A DNA stretch of 64,000 nucleotides from Anaerosphaera aminiphila DSM 21120 (GCF_900129925.1 NZ_FQXI01000002.1:62001-126000), one strand, 5' to 3'. Positions 35,545 through 44,589 are shown, counted from the stretch's first letter. A program made the numbers and translations. Notes: generated by a model from the letters alone, not told the origin.

Positions 35545-37068
35545 ATGTCAGAAAAAAAGAAAAAGCAGTCTAATGACATGGGAGGTTTTTTGGGTTGGAT
35601 TGAAAGAGTGGGAAATAAAATTCCGCATCCGTTTATTTTGTTTTTAGCACTTATGGTAATTATAGCGGTGATTTCACTTTTGGCAAAGGGAGCAACAACT
35701 ATTAATCCTGCCACAGGAGAAGAGGTAGTAATAAAAAACATTCTTTCGGGAGAGGGAATATCCTATGCTTTAACCAGCATGGTTACTAATTTTACTTCGT
35801 TTGCACCACTGGGACTTGTGTTGTCGATGACTTTAGGTATAGGTCTGGCTGAAGAAGTGGGACTTATGAGTGCATTTATGAGAAAGACAATTTTAGGAGT
35901 AAATGACAAATTTGTAGTGCCTGTAATTATGTTAGTTGGTATTTGCGGGAATTTAGCTTCTGATGCAGCTATTATTATAGTTCCAACTTTGGCGGCAATG
36001 ATATTTTTATACATAGGAAAAAATCCACTCGCCGGTGTTGCTCTGGGATATGCTGCAACTACTGCAGGATTTTCGGCAAACTTGGTAATAGCCGGAACTG
36101 ATGCGTTGCTTCAAGGAATTACAAATACGGCATCTGAAATTGTAAATGGTCCGGAGATACAAGTTACAGCCAACTGGTTTATTATGATTGTATCTACATT
36201 TATATTGACAATAGTTGGTACCATTGTAAATAATAAAATTATTGAGCCAAGACTTGGGAAGTACCATGGAAATACTGATGTAGAGAGAAAAGAAATCACA
36301 ACAGAGGAAAACAAGGGATTAAAAGCTGCGGCAATTTCACTTATTATTTACTTAGTAGTAATAGTGGCAGTCTGTATACCAAAAAATTCCTTTATGAGAA
36401 ATGCGGAGACAGGTTCACTTACTTCAGGTTCAACTTTAATGAGTGGTATTATTCCATTGATTTTGTTTTTGTTCTTAATAATTTCAATTGCCTATGGTAA
36501 GGCTTCCGGAGAAATAAAAGACAGTTTGAGAGAAGTTCCGAAAATTATGGAGACATCTATAGCTAAAATGAGTTCCTTTATAGTTTTAGCATTTATAATC
36601 GGGCAATTTATAGCTTGGTTTAATTGGACTAGTATGGGTGAATACTTGGCTATAATACTTGCAAACTTCTTGGAAGAGGGAGGATTCACAGGAGCACCGC
36701 TCTTTGTACTGTATATATTAATAGTGGCGTTTATAAATTTATTTATCGGTTCAGGGTCTGCAAAGTGGGCGCTACTTGCTCCAATATTTGTGCCAATGAT
36801 GACACTACTGGGATATCACCCAGCGTGGACACAATTTTTATATAGAGTTGGAGATTCAACAACTAATATAATTTCGCCACTGTTCCCATATTTCCCAATA
36901 ATACTTAGCTTTATGAAAGAATATGATGAAGATGCAGGTGCGGGAACTTTAATTTCCACAATGATTCCATATTCAGTGGCAATGTTAATTACATGGATAA
37001 TATTTACACTGGTTTGGTACTTCTTTATTCCACTTCCAATAGGAATAGGTGGGCAAATAATGCTTTAA
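35545..37068 (+). CDS. abgT: AbgT-family p-aminobenzoyl-glutamate transporter
   Basis: A 507-residue secondary transporter with 10 or more membrane helices. AbgT-family segments include IERVGNKIPHPFILF near residue 19, VGICGNLASDAAIIIVPTLAA near 131, and the C-terminal NLFIGSGSAKWALLAPIFVPM near 402. It imports p-aminobenzoyl-glutamate, although some family members export sulfonamides. AAAGGAGG precedes the ATG. It is divergent from an M20 hydrolase gene, and an abgA homologue lies 500 bases downstream on the other strand. Confidence 0.88.
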   Translation: MSEKKKKQSNDMGGFLGWIERVGNKIPHPFILFLALMVIIAVISLLAKGATTINPATGEEVVIKNILSGEGISYALTSMVTNFTSFAPLGLVLSMTLGIGLAEEVGLMSAFMRKTILGVNDKFVVPVIMLVGICGNLASDAAIIIVPTLAAMIFLYIGKNPLAGVALGYAATTAGFSANLVIAGTDALLQGITNTASEIVNGPEIQVTANWFIMIVSTFILTIVGTIVNNKIIEPRLGKYHGNTDVERKEITTEENKGLKAAAISLIIYLVVIVAVCIPKNSFMRNAETGSLTSGSTLMSGIIPLILFLFLIISIAYGKASGEIKDSLREVPKIMETSIAKMSSFIVLAFIIGQFIAWFNWTSMGEYLAIILANFLEEGGFTGAPLFVLYILIVAFINLFIGSGSAKWALLAPIFVPMMTLLGYHPAWTQFLYRVGDSTTNIISPLFPYFPIILSFMKEYDEDAGAGTLISTMIPYSVAMLITWIIFTLVWYFFIPLPIGIGGQIML

Positions 37069-37225
37069 TAAAATAATAAAAGTCGATACTTTGGCTAAGT
37101 GGTGATTCAGAGTGAAGACAAATACTGCAAATTATTTTTATTACATTTTTCCTATAAAAAATAATTAGCTTTGGAACTTTAATAAACTTTCAAATTAAAA
37201 ACAACTAAACCTATTAATCAACTCA

Positions 37226-37389
37226 AAAGCGTTTCAGAGGTGTAGCAGTAAATTCTATCCACTCGCTAATGCTCGTGGAGAATTCTTGCATAAAATCTAT
37301 TACGAAATCGTAGATTTCTATAAATTGTTAAAGGGGAGGGTTTGGGAGGGCATGAGGAGAAATCGCAATCTCCTTCGTCCTCCCAAGAA
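37226..37389. repeat. Mosaic dispersed repeat, divergent copy
   Basis: AAGCGTTTCAGAGGTGTAG, then a module-C-like part (GAATTCTTGCATAAAATCTA, CGAAATCGTAGATTTCTA), then a degenerate module B in inverse orientation (GGGAGGGCATGAGG ... CGCAATCTCCTTCG). It occupies the middle of the 534-bp gap between abgT and abgA. Other copies are at 44.6, 46.1, 47.2, 47.5 and 59.9 kb. Confidence 0.7.
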
Positions 37390-37461
37390 TTTTAAAAATA
37401 AATTTGAAATCAAATGAAAACATAGATAATATTATGTTTATTTATACTTTATCAAAAGTCT

Positions 37462-37498
37462 AAGCCGACACTTCAACTAAGGTATCGGCTTTATTTTT
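37462..37498 (+). terminator. Intrinsic terminator in the abgT-abgA gap
   Basis: AAGCCGA (37462-37468) pairs with TCGGCTT (37485-37491), followed by TATTTTTAT. It may end a transcript through the repeat. Confidence 0.65.
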
Positions 37499-37512
37499 AT
37501 TTAAATATATAA

Positions 37513-37561
37513 AATGCACCTTTAAAAATTAGGTTTTGAGTCTAACTTTTAAGGTGCACTT
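37513..37561 (-). terminator. Intrinsic terminator downstream of abgA
   Basis: TGCACCTTTAAAAATTAG and CTAACTTTTAAGGTGCA form a long stem, with a T-rich tail on the minus strand. Confidence 0.7.
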
Positions 37562-37602
37562 TAAACCATTAAAATTAATGTTATCTAACTAAGCTTTAAT
37601 TT

Positions 37603-38871
37603 TTACTTATCTGAAAGTATTTCAATAGTGCTAATATATGTGTCCAGTCCAAGTTTTAAAACACTTTCATCATAGTCAAAGGCAACGTTGTGATGTGGAG
37701 CTTTTAAAGTTGTGCCAAGCATGTAGTGAATAGAATATCCACCAAGTTCTTCAACTCTTTTAAGCATGTAGCTTACATCTTCAGAACCGCCAAGATTTGG
37801 TCTTAAGTGAGTTGTAAATCCTTTTTCATCAAGCTTTTCTGCCATATAATCTATAAATTCAGGGTGAATAGTTTCAAAGTTAATTGCCTCTCCAACTTTA
37901 CTTAGATTGTACTTTACATCAAAGCTTTCGGCAGTTCCTCTTGCAACTTGCTCAACTCTCTTTGAAAGGTCGTTTAAAATAAGTTCGTCACTACCTCTGG
38001 TTTCTATTTGCATATAACTTTCTCCGGGAACTATATTTCTGCCAGTGCCTGCATTTAAAACTCCCACGTTAATTCTGGAAGAACCTGTTGAGTACTGAGG
38101 AAGTGTGTGAAGAGAAAGGGCAGCTGAAGCGGCAGCTAAAAGAGCGTTTCTTCCGTCTTGAGGATTAGCTCCTGCATGTGCAGTAACTCCCTCATAGGAC
38201 AGGTCGAATTTAGAAGTTGCCAAAAATCCTGTGGAGCCGACACCGACTACACCTATCTTTTCGTTCATGCCAATATGTGAAGCTATCATATAGTCAAGCC
38301 CATCAGCAGCTCCGGCAGCAGTCATGGATTTTCCGCCCCTTACACCTTCTTCGGCAGGCTGAAATATAATTCTAAAGTTTCCAGATAGTTTTTCTATATT
38401 GTCCACTATCCAGTGGCAAAGTCCAAGCCCCATAGCAATGTGACCGTCATGGCCGCAGGCATGGTCTGTGGAGTTGTCCTTTGAACGAAAGCCGAGTTTA
38501 TTTGGAATGTGCTCAGGATCGTCAGTTTCGTGAAGGGGAAGGGCATCAATATCAAATCTAAATCCGAAATTCTTCCCCGGATTTGAACTATTTATTTCCA
38601 CAATACAACCTGTATATCCCTTTAATATATCTGAAACGTCAAAGTTTAAATTATCTGTATTTACTTTTTTACCATGTTCAGACATAACTTCTTCAGAGGG
38701 AAGTCCCATTCTATCTGCAGAGTGAATTTCTCTGCCATATTTTACATCTAAGCCCAACATCTTTAAATATTTAATGATGTTTATTGTGGTTTGCATTTCC
38801 AACCAGCCAACTTCTGCTATTTGTCTAAAATTTCTTCTAAGAGCAATTAATTCTTCGTAGTATTTTTCCAT
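37603..38871 (-). CDS. abgA: p-Aminobenzoyl-glutamate hydrolase subunit A homologue (M20)
   Basis: A 422-residue M20 hydrolase resembling E. coli AbgA over its length. Shared features include LRRNFRQIAEVGWLE at the start, GREI.S.DRMGLPSEE near residue 54, HACGHDGHIAMGLGLCH, FQPAEEGVRGGKSM and GTGRNIVPGESYMQIETRGS. With AbgB it cleaves p-aminobenzoyl-glutamate to p-aminobenzoate and glutamate. The ATG at 38871 has GGAG at the right distance. It follows fda on the same strand with a terminator between, and the abgB homologue is 22 kb away. Confidence 0.85.
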   Translation of the reverse strand: MEKYYEELIALRRNFRQIAEVGWLEMQTTINIIKYLKMLGLDVKYGREIHSADRMGLPSEEVMSEHGKKVNTDNLNFDVSDILKGYTGCIVEINSSNPGKNFGFRFDIDALPLHETDDPEHIPNKLGFRSKDNSTDHACGHDGHIAMGLGLCHWIVDNIEKLSGNFRIIFQPAEEGVRGGKSMTAAGAADGLDYMIASHIGMNEKIGVVGVGSTGFLATSKFDLSYEGVTAHAGANPQDGRNALLAAASAALSLHTLPQYSTGSSRINVGVLNAGTGRNIVPGESYMQIETRGSDELILNDLSKRVEQVARGTAESFDVKYNLSKVGEAINFETIHPEFIDYMAEKLDEKGFTTHLRPNLGGSEDVSYMLKRVEELGGYSIHYMLGTTLKAPHHNVAFDYDESVLKLGLDTYISTIEILSDK

Positions 38872-38891
38872 AATAACTCCTTTAAACAAAA

Positions 38892-38913
38892 GAAGAGAGC
38901 TTAAGCTCTCTTC
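38892..38913 (-). terminator. Terminator between fda and abgA
   Basis: GAAGAGAGCTT and AAGCTCTCTTC form a perfect palindrome, with TTTTGTTT after it on the minus strand. Confidence 0.75.
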
Positions 38914-38924
38914 CATAAAATTAC

Positions 38925-39815
38925 TTATTTTGCAATTGAAGCTTGGTAAATGCCTTCAATTGAATTATCTAACATTTTATTAAACTCTTCTTCACTTTGA
39001 TTTACATTTAATCCTTCAGAAAGAGCTCTGGAAAAACTAGCTATTAGGTTTTCGTTCTTAGCTAAGAGTTCATTTGACTTATCTCTAGTGTATCCACCTG
39101 AAAGAGCTACAACTCTAACAACTTGAGGATATTCTAAAAGATCAGAGTACAAGTTTACTTTTGAAGGAATAGTAAATTTAAACATTACATAGCAGTCTTT
39201 TGGAAGTGCATCTAATTGTGCAACTACTTCTCGTTTTACAATTTCTTCAATTTCTTCTTTGTCTTTTGCATTAATGTCAACTTCAGGTTCAATTATAGGA
39301 ACAAAGCCTGCAGCGGAAATTATCTTTGCATATTCAAATTGTTGTTTTATAATTTCAACAATTCCCTCTTCATTTAGTTCTTTAATTACAGATCTCATCT
39401 TAGTACCAAAGATATTTCTCTCTTTTGCATTTTCTAAAAGTGTGTCTAAGCTCTTCATAGGCTTCATTAGTTGAACGCCTTTATTTAGCTCGTCAAGACC
39501 TTCGTCAATTTTTAAAAATGGAACAATGCCCTTTTTATCCCAAAGGAAATCAGATGTGTATTGACCATCTATTTTTGAGTTCATTGTCACTTTAAATAAA
39601 ATTGCTCCGAGAATTCTATCATCAGTAAAAGCAGGGCTCTTAATAATTCTAGTTCTCATGTCGTGTACAAGTTTAAACATCTCGTCATCATTTGTGTAAC
39701 TGCTTGGTTCAACTCCATAAAGTTGTAGAGCTTTTGGTGTAGAACCACCACTTTGGTCAAGAGCAGCAATAAAACCTTTTGCATTTTTAATTCTTTCAAA
39801 TTGTTTAGTATTCAT
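38925..39815 (-). CDS. fda: Fructose-bisphosphate aldolase class I
   Basis: A 296-residue Schiff-base aldolase of the Staphylococcus Fda type, splitting fructose-1,6-bisphosphate in glycolysis. Markers are [17 protein letters not shown] near residue 14, [15 protein letters not shown] near residue 70, [12 protein letters not shown] near residue 171 with the EPE motif, and [16 protein letters not shown] near residue 217 with the expected lysine. GGAGG precedes the ATG. It is probably transcribed alone from upstream, with partial read-through into abgA. Confidence 0.92.
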   Translation of the reverse strand: MNTKQFERIKNAKGFIAALDQSGGSTPKALQLYGVEPSSYTNDDEMFKLVHDMRTRIIKSPAFTDDRILGAILFKVTMNSKIDGQYTSDFLWDKKGIVPFLKIDEGLDELNKGVQLMKPMKSLDTLLENAKERNIFGTKMRSVIKELNEEGIVEIIKQQFEYAKIISAAGFVPIIEPEVDINAKDKEEIEEIVKREVVAQLDALPKDCYVMFKFTIPSKVNLYSDLLEYPQVVRVVALSGGYTRDKSNELLAKNENLIASFSRALSEGLNVNQSEEEFNKMLDNSIEGIYQASIAK

Positions 39816-39961
39816 TTAATACCTCCATAAAATAACGCTACATTACAATAAAGTAAGTATACCATAAATGATGAATTTCTTATAGCATAAATATGAAAGG
39901 TGTTAACATTGGCGGGGTAAATGAAGTATAATAATAGTATCTAGATAAAAAAGGAGCAGTT

Positions 39962-40564
39962 ATGAATTATTACGCAGTTAAAAAAGGTAAGATACCGGGA
40001 ATTTACACAACTTGGGCTGATTGTAAAGACCAAGTTTACGGATATAGTGGCGCAGTATACAAAAAATTTTCCAATGAGGAAGATGCAAAAGTATTTATGG
40101 GTGATGAAGTTGAAAATTTAAATTCCGGCACAGAAGAAAAAAGTATTTGTGCAGAAGATGAATTAATAGCATATGTAGATGGCTCCTATGATGATTCAAA
40201 TAAAAGTTTTTCTTTTGGGGCACTGTTATTTGACGGAGCGGGAATATATGAAATGCACTCTAAGAGATTTTACAATGAAGACGCTACAATGAGAAATGTA
40301 TCAGGTGAAATAGAAGGTGCAATGTACGCAATGAAAAGAGCTGTTGAGCTGGGAAAAAAAGTCCTATACCTTCATTATGACTATGCAGGTATAGAAAATT
40401 GGGCTTTAAAAAATTGGAAGGCCAATAAAAAGGGAACTATGGAGTACAGAGATTTTTACAGTGAAATATCTAAAAAAATTAAAGTTAACTTTATAAAGGT
40501 GAAAGCTCACAGTGGAGTAGAATACAATGATGTAGTAGATAAATTAGCTAAAGAAGCAAAATGA
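39962..40564 (+). CDS. rnhA: Ribonuclease H with N-terminal hybrid-binding domain
   Basis: A 200-residue enzyme that removes RNA from RNA-DNA hybrids. The N-terminal caulimovirus/RHBP domain (YYAVKKGKIPGIYTTWADCKDQVYGYSGAVYKKF, split here by position: residues 3-37) precedes the catalytic domain from about residue 67. Catalytic acids lie in AYVDGSYDD, SGEIEGAMYAM, HYDYAGIE and the C-terminal DKLAKEAK. AAGGAG precedes the ATG. dCMP deaminase follows after 6 bases, making a nucleic-acid metabolism operon. Confidence 0.92.
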   Translation: MNYYAVKKGKIPGIYTTWADCKDQVYGYSGAVYKKFSNEEDAKVFMGDEVENLNSGTEEKSICAEDELIAYVDGSYDDSNKSFSFGALLFDGAGIYEMHSKRFYNEDATMRNVSGEIEGAMYAMKRAVELGKKVLYLHYDYAGIENWALKNWKANKKGTMEYRDFYSEISKKIKVNFIKVKAHSGVEYNDVVDKLAKEAK

Positions 40565-40570
40565 GGTGTT

Positions 40571-40999
40571 ATGTTGAGAAAATCGTGGAATGAATATTTT
40601 ATGGAAATTACAGAAATGGTTGCAACCAGATCAACTTGCGATAGAGCTTTTGTGGGATGTGTGCTGGTAAATAAAGACAATAGAATAGTTTCAACTGGAT
40701 ACAACGGGTCTGTTTCAGGGAATCCTCAATGTGATGAAATAGGCCATACAATGCGTGATGGACACTGTATCGCCACTATTCACGCAGAGATGAATGCACT
40801 TTTATACTGTGCAAAAGAGGGGATTTCTGTAAAGGGGTGTAGTGCCTATGTAACTCACTTTCCCTGTTTAAACTGTACAAAGGCCTTAATTCAAGCTGGA
40901 ATAGAGGCTATTTACTATAAAGAAGGGTATAGGATAGATGACTATGCTCTTGAACTATTAGAGAGAAATAAAGTGATAGTAAAAAAATTAAATTATTAA
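40571..40999 (+). CDS. comEB: dCMP deaminase (ComEB-like)
   Basis: A 142-residue zinc deaminase making dUMP for thymidylate synthesis. The zinc site is HAEMNALLYC near residue 72 and PCLNC near residue 98. The N-terminal extra zinc-type elements NPQCDEIGHTM and DGHCIATIHAE are as in dCMP deaminases. GAGGTG precedes the ATG. It lies between rnhA and mscL with short gaps, so is likely within one operon. Confidence 0.92.
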   Translation: MLRKSWNEYFMEITEMVATRSTCDRAFVGCVLVNKDNRIVSTGYNGSVSGNPQCDEIGHTMRDGHCIATIHAEMNALLYCAKEGISVKGCSAYVTHFPCLNCTKALIQAGIEAIYYKEGYRIDDYALELLERNKVIVKKLNY

Positions 41000-41010
41000 A
41001 GGAGTAGATT

Positions 41011-41454
41011 ATGGAACAAATGGATAAAGTTGGAAAGGGTACGAAAAAATTCTTTGGAGAATTTAAAGACTTTATTTCCAAGGGTAATGTAATAGACATG
41101 GCTGTTGGGGTAGTAATAGGTGGTGCTTTTAGTAAAATTGTAGATTCTCTAGTTAAAAATATAATTACACCGCTTATCAGTGCAGTAGTTGGAAAAGAAA
41201 CATTTACAGATATATCCTTTAAATTAGGAAGTACTACGATAGGCGTAGGGGCATTTATACAAAGTGTATTTGATTTTTTAATTATGGCCTTTGTAATATT
41301 TGTAGTAATTAAAAATATGTCTAAGTTAAAGTCTATGATGATAAAGGAAGAGGAAGTTATAGAAGAAGCTACAACGAAGATTTGCCCTTACTGTAAAACG
41401 GAGATAAATATAGAAGCTACAAGATGTCCAAATTGTACAAGTCAGTTAGATTAA
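41011..41454 (+). CDS. mscL: Large-conductance mechanosensitive channel with zinc-ribbon tail
   Basis: A 147-residue membrane channel that opens under osmotic downshock. The core has GNVIDMAVGVVIGGAFSKIV (TM1 pore helix) near residue 30 and a second helix near residues 75-98. The C-terminus carries two Cys pairs, CPYC and CPNC, at about residues 126-144, forming a probable zinc ribbon after the cytoplasmic helix. AAGGAG precedes the ATG. The patatin gene starts ten bases after the stop. Confidence 0.93.
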   Translation: MEQMDKVGKGTKKFFGEFKDFISKGNVIDMAVGVVIGGAFSKIVDSLVKNIITPLISAVVGKETFTDISFKLGSTTIGVGAFIQSVFDFLIMAFVIFVVIKNMSKLKSMMIKEEEVIEEATTKICPYCKTEINIEATRCPNCTSQLD

Positions 41455-41464
41455 GGTGATAAAA

Positions 41465-42655
41465 ATGTACGGTTTAGTGCTGGAAGGTGGAGGAGCAAAG
41501 GGAGCTTACCAAATAGGAGCTTACTTTGCGCTAGTAGAGTTGGGATTTGAATTTGAAGCTGTAGTTGGAACGTCAATTGGCTCAATAAATGGAGCTATGA
41601 TTGCCATGGGCGAAGCTGAAAAATGTGTTGAACTTTGGAGAACGTTGAACTTAAATGACTTAATAAAAGAAGCGGAAGTAAGGACAGTAGCAAGCAAGAC
41701 AAATAAGCAAGAGGACAAATCAGATGAAGAAAAAGAAATATCTGAAGTTATAAAGGCAATACTAAGTGATGGAGATGAAATTTTAGATTCAATTAAAAGT
41801 GCCTTTATGGACTTGTTAAATACTAAAACAGTTTCATTACAACCACTAAAGGACTTAGTGAGTAACAACATAGATGAAGAAAAAGTCAGAAACTCAAAGA
41901 TGAAGTTTGGACTTGTAACAGTAAATGTCACAGATAAAAAGGCGGAAGAGTTATATATAGAAGATATCCCAAAGGGAGAGCTAAATAAATATATAGTTGC
42001 AAGTTGTTATTTGCCTGTGTTTAAATTGGAGCCCTTAGATGGAAAGTACTACCTTGATGGAGGATTTTACAATAAAGTTCCATATAATATGGTAGAAAAG
42101 TTGAACTTAACTCCAATAATAGTTAGAACGGGACCGGCAGACATTAGAGATTTGTCCTTTCCAAAGGACGCCATAGTAATAGAGCCTAGGAAAAACCATA
42201 CATCTGTTATGGACTTTGATCCGGTTAAAGCAGATGAACTAATAAGAATAGGGTATTTTGACACATATAAAAAAATAAAATCTCTAAGGGGAAATAAGTA
42301 CTATATAGAAGACTTTTCTGAAGAAGAGGCATTTAAAATAATAAAAGACATCTTCTTTGACAAGCTGGATTTTTTTGCAGAAGACAGTAGCTTTAATCTA
42401 AGTTCAAAATATAGAAGACTTTTTGAAGAAGTAATTCCAAAGTTATCTTCAAGTTTGGGACTTAGAGGAAATTATACCTATGCAGACTTTGTTGCAGCAC
42501 TAGTTGAAGAAGAATCTGAAAGACAGAATATAGAATATTTGCGAATATATAAAATTTCTGAACTCATAGACGAGTTGATGAAAAAAAACGGCATTGAATT
42601 TGCAAACTACGAAGTGAGTAAATTTAATCAATTGGTAAAGAGAATAATTAAATAG
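41465..42655 (+). CDS. Patatin-like phospholipase
   Basis: A 396-residue serine hydrolase. The oxyanion loop GGGAKGAYQIG is at residues 8-18, the nucleophile motif GTSIGS near residue 38, and the catalytic Asp in DGGFYNKVP near residue 197, giving the patatin Ser-Asp dyad. The C-terminal 150 residues are an extension of unknown role. The ATG at 41465 is used because AAGGTG is about 6 bases before it; the GTG at 41456 overlaps that site. It probably remodels membrane lipids. Confidence 0.9.
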   Translation: MYGLVLEGGGAKGAYQIGAYFALVELGFEFEAVVGTSIGSINGAMIAMGEAEKCVELWRTLNLNDLIKEAEVRTVASKTNKQEDKSDEEKEISEVIKAILSDGDEILDSIKSAFMDLLNTKTVSLQPLKDLVSNNIDEEKVRNSKMKFGLVTVNVTDKKAEELYIEDIPKGELNKYIVASCYLPVFKLEPLDGKYYLDGGFYNKVPYNMVEKLNLTPIIVRTGPADIRDLSFPKDAIVIEPRKNHTSVMDFDPVKADELIRIGYFDTYKKIKSLRGNKYYIEDFSEEEAFKIIKDIFFDKLDFFAEDSSFNLSSKYRRLFEEVIPKLSSSLGLRGNYTYADFVAALVEEESERQNIEYLRIYKISELIDELMKKNGIEFANYEVSKFNQLVKRIIK

Positions 42656-42674
42656 AATAAATGAGGGAAATGGT

Positions 42675-43286
42675 ATGAAGATAGATCGCGTAAAAGATAA
42701 GCTAAAAGGTCAAAAGCCAAGACCTATAGACGTTAAAAATAACTACTCTGTATTTATTCCGTTTATTGAAATAGATGGAAAATATCACATCCTCTATGAA
42801 GTTAGAGCCAAGACCTTGAGAAATCAACCTGGGGAAATCAGCTTTCCCGGAGGCAGAATTGAAAGAGGAGAAAGTTGTGTAAAAGCAGCAGTTAGAGAAA
42901 CCAGTGAAGAATTGTTAATTCCGGAGCGAAAAATAGAAGTATTTTCAAAGGGAGACTTTTTAGTAAATCCCTACTACTCAGTTTTATACTCTGTAATAGG
43001 TAGAATAAATGTAAACTATGAAAAAATAGTTCCCAGTGAAGCGGAAGTGGACAGTATTTTTACTGTGCCACTAGACTATTTGTTAAATACAGAGCCAAAG
43101 TCCTACGACTTGGAACTTTCAGTTAAGAACAACAAGGAATTTCCCTATGGATTAATACCAAATGGAAAGGACTATAAATTTAAAAGAGGTAGAGAAAATG
43201 TCCTGTTTTATGAATACGAAGGCAAGATAATTTGGGGATTTACTGCCAAGATGACACAGAATTTAATAAAAAAAATAAAACTGTAA
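42675..43286 (+). CDS. Nudix hydrolase, CoA-pyrophosphatase-like
   Basis: A 203-residue Nudix enzyme. The box GGRIERGESCVKAAVRETSEEL starts near residue 57, preceded by NQPGEISFPGG, the extension typical of CoA diphosphatases (NudL/PCD1). The usual Gly near the end of the box (EExG) is Leu here. It likely hydrolyses CoA or acyl-CoA to phosphopantetheine and ADP. GAGGG-type site before the ATG. It is the last gene of the rnhA-mscL cluster, followed by a terminator. Confidence 0.85.
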   Translation: MKIDRVKDKLKGQKPRPIDVKNNYSVFIPFIEIDGKYHILYEVRAKTLRNQPGEISFPGGRIERGESCVKAAVRETSEELLIPERKIEVFSKGDFLVNPYYSVLYSVIGRINVNYEKIVPSEAEVDSIFTVPLDYLLNTEPKSYDLELSVKNNKEFPYGLIPNGKDYKFKRGRENVLFYEYEGKIIWGFTAKMTQNLIKKIKL

Positions 43287-43308
43287 TATTCTTGTAATAA
43301 TTAAAATT

Positions 43309-43334
43309 AAAAGGGCTATTTTTAGCCCTTTTTT
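43309..43334 (+). terminator. Intrinsic terminator after the Nudix gene
   Basis: AAAAGGGCTA, loop TTTT, TAGCCCTT followed by T residues. Confidence 0.83.
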
Positions 43335-43425
43335 AAATTATAAAATAATAAACTTTAAAATGTAGTAGAAAAGTGAATATTCTAAAACAGTTGAAAACAG
43401 TAATATAATATAAAAAGAGTCAATA

Positions 43426-43512
43426 GTTACAAAGAAGTAACAATATATTTGACAATTATATAAATAACCTTTATACTCACTTAGAGTAACAAATAGTTAC
43501 AAAGAAGTAACA
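43426..43512 (+). promoter_or_regulatory. Promoter bracketed by two WalR-type boxes
   Basis: TTGACA (43449-43454), 17 bp, TATACT (43472-43477). An identical 17-bp box lies on each side, at 43426-43442 and 43496-43512, 70 bp apart. Read on the minus strand each is TGTTAC-N5-TGTAAC, matching TGTWAH-N5-TGTWAH. A 22-bp core is duplicated exactly. It precedes the 3D-domain gene. Confidence 0.7.
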
Positions 43513-43513
43513 A

Positions 43514-43540
43514 AAATTACAATCTTGTAATTTTTAAATT
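43514..43540 (+). promoter_or_regulatory. Attenuator-like hairpin in the 3D-domain gene leader
   Basis: AAAATTACAA and TTGTAATTTT separated by TC, followed by TTAAATTT and the GGGAGG ribosome site. It looks like a weak terminator located between promoter and gene. Confidence 0.4.
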
Positions 43541-43559
43541 TGGGAGGTTATTTTTAATT

Positions 43560-44561
43560 ATGAATATTTCACAAGGGAAATTCAGAAAAAAACTTGCGAC
43601 AATATTAATAGGGGGAACATTATTATCCTCAACATTTACAATGGGTTTTAACACTGTACTTGGCAAGGATGTTAATTTAATAGTAGATGGACAAACAAGA
43701 GAGATAATGACTTACTCTTCAACAGTTGGTTCATTTTTAAAGACAGAGAGAATAGAATTAGAAGATGGCGAAGTAGTAACTCCATCACTAGATGAAAAAA
43801 TTACTCCAGAAATGGATATTATTATATCTACTCCGAAGAACTATGTAATTCGTGAAGACGAAGAAGAGCGAAGAGTAAAATCTACGGGAAAGACAGTAGA
43901 AGAAGTTTTAGAAGAAGCGGAAATTGAATTAGATGAACATGACGTAGTAACACCTGCACTTGAGTCAAAAGTTTCTCCAAATCAAACTATAAGCATTGAA
44001 AGAGTTCAAAAAGAAACATTTACAGAAGAAATAACTTTACCTTTTGAAAAAATTCAAAATGAAAATGCTGATATGTACAAAGGTGAAACAAAGATAATAG
44101 AACAAGGCGTTGAGGGAATTCAAGTAAATACAATTCAAAACACTTTTGTAAATGATGAACTAGTGTCAATAGATACTATAAATTCAGAAATTATCCAAGA
44201 GCCGGTAACTCAAGTAGAAGAAATTGGAACAAAGGAAACTCCTTCATCAGCAGCACTGGAAGGGAAAAATGTAAAAAGAGTTGTAACTATGGAAGCAACA
44301 GCTTACGACCCTACAGCAGGTTCAAAAACTGCAATGGGAACAAGAGCAAGAGTTGGAGCTGTAGCAGTAGATCCTAAGGTAATTCCACTGGGAACAAAGC
44401 TATACGTAGAATCACTTGATGGATTTACATCATATGGATACTGTGTAGCAGAAGATACAGGTGGAGCAATTAAGGGAAATAGAATAGATTTATTTTACAA
44501 TTCTAACTCAGAAGCACTTCGCTTTGGAAGAAGAAACGTAAGAGTATATGTACTGGATTAA
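43560..44561 (+). CDS. YabE-like exported protein with DUF348, G5 and 3D domains
   Basis: A 333-residue cell-wall protein. An N-terminal signal helix at about residues 14-32 precedes two DUF348 repeats (about residues 37-90 and 93-145), a G5 domain (about 148-225) and a C-terminal 3D domain. The 3D domain has AYDPTAG, AVDPKVIPLGTKLYVES, AEDTGGAIKGNRIDLF and RVYVLD, with the family Asp residues intact. This architecture matches B. subtilis YabE and resuscitation-promoting wall lytic enzymes. GGGAGG precedes the ATG. The WalR-type boxes upstream fit a wall-metabolism role. Confidence 0.88.
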   Translation: MNISQGKFRKKLATILIGGTLLSSTFTMGFNTVLGKDVNLIVDGQTREIMTYSSTVGSFLKTERIELEDGEVVTPSLDEKITPEMDIIISTPKNYVIREDEEERRVKSTGKTVEEVLEEAEIELDEHDVVTPALESKVSPNQTISIERVQKETFTEEITLPFEKIQNENADMYKGETKIIEQGVEGIQVNTIQNTFVNDELVSIDTINSEIIQEPVTQVEEIGTKETPSSAALEGKNVKRVVTMEATAYDPTAGSKTAMGTRARVGAVAVDPKVIPLGTKLYVESLDGFTSYGYCVAEDTGGAIKGNRIDLFYNSNSEALRFGRRNVRVYVLD

Positions 44562-44589
44562 TTAAGGGAGCTTATAGCTCCTTTTTTTT

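Noticed and set aside
34214-38871. Folate-recycling operon as a single abg transcription unit
   Set aside because: abgT and the M20 genes are on opposite strands with separate promoters and terminators, so they are not one operon.
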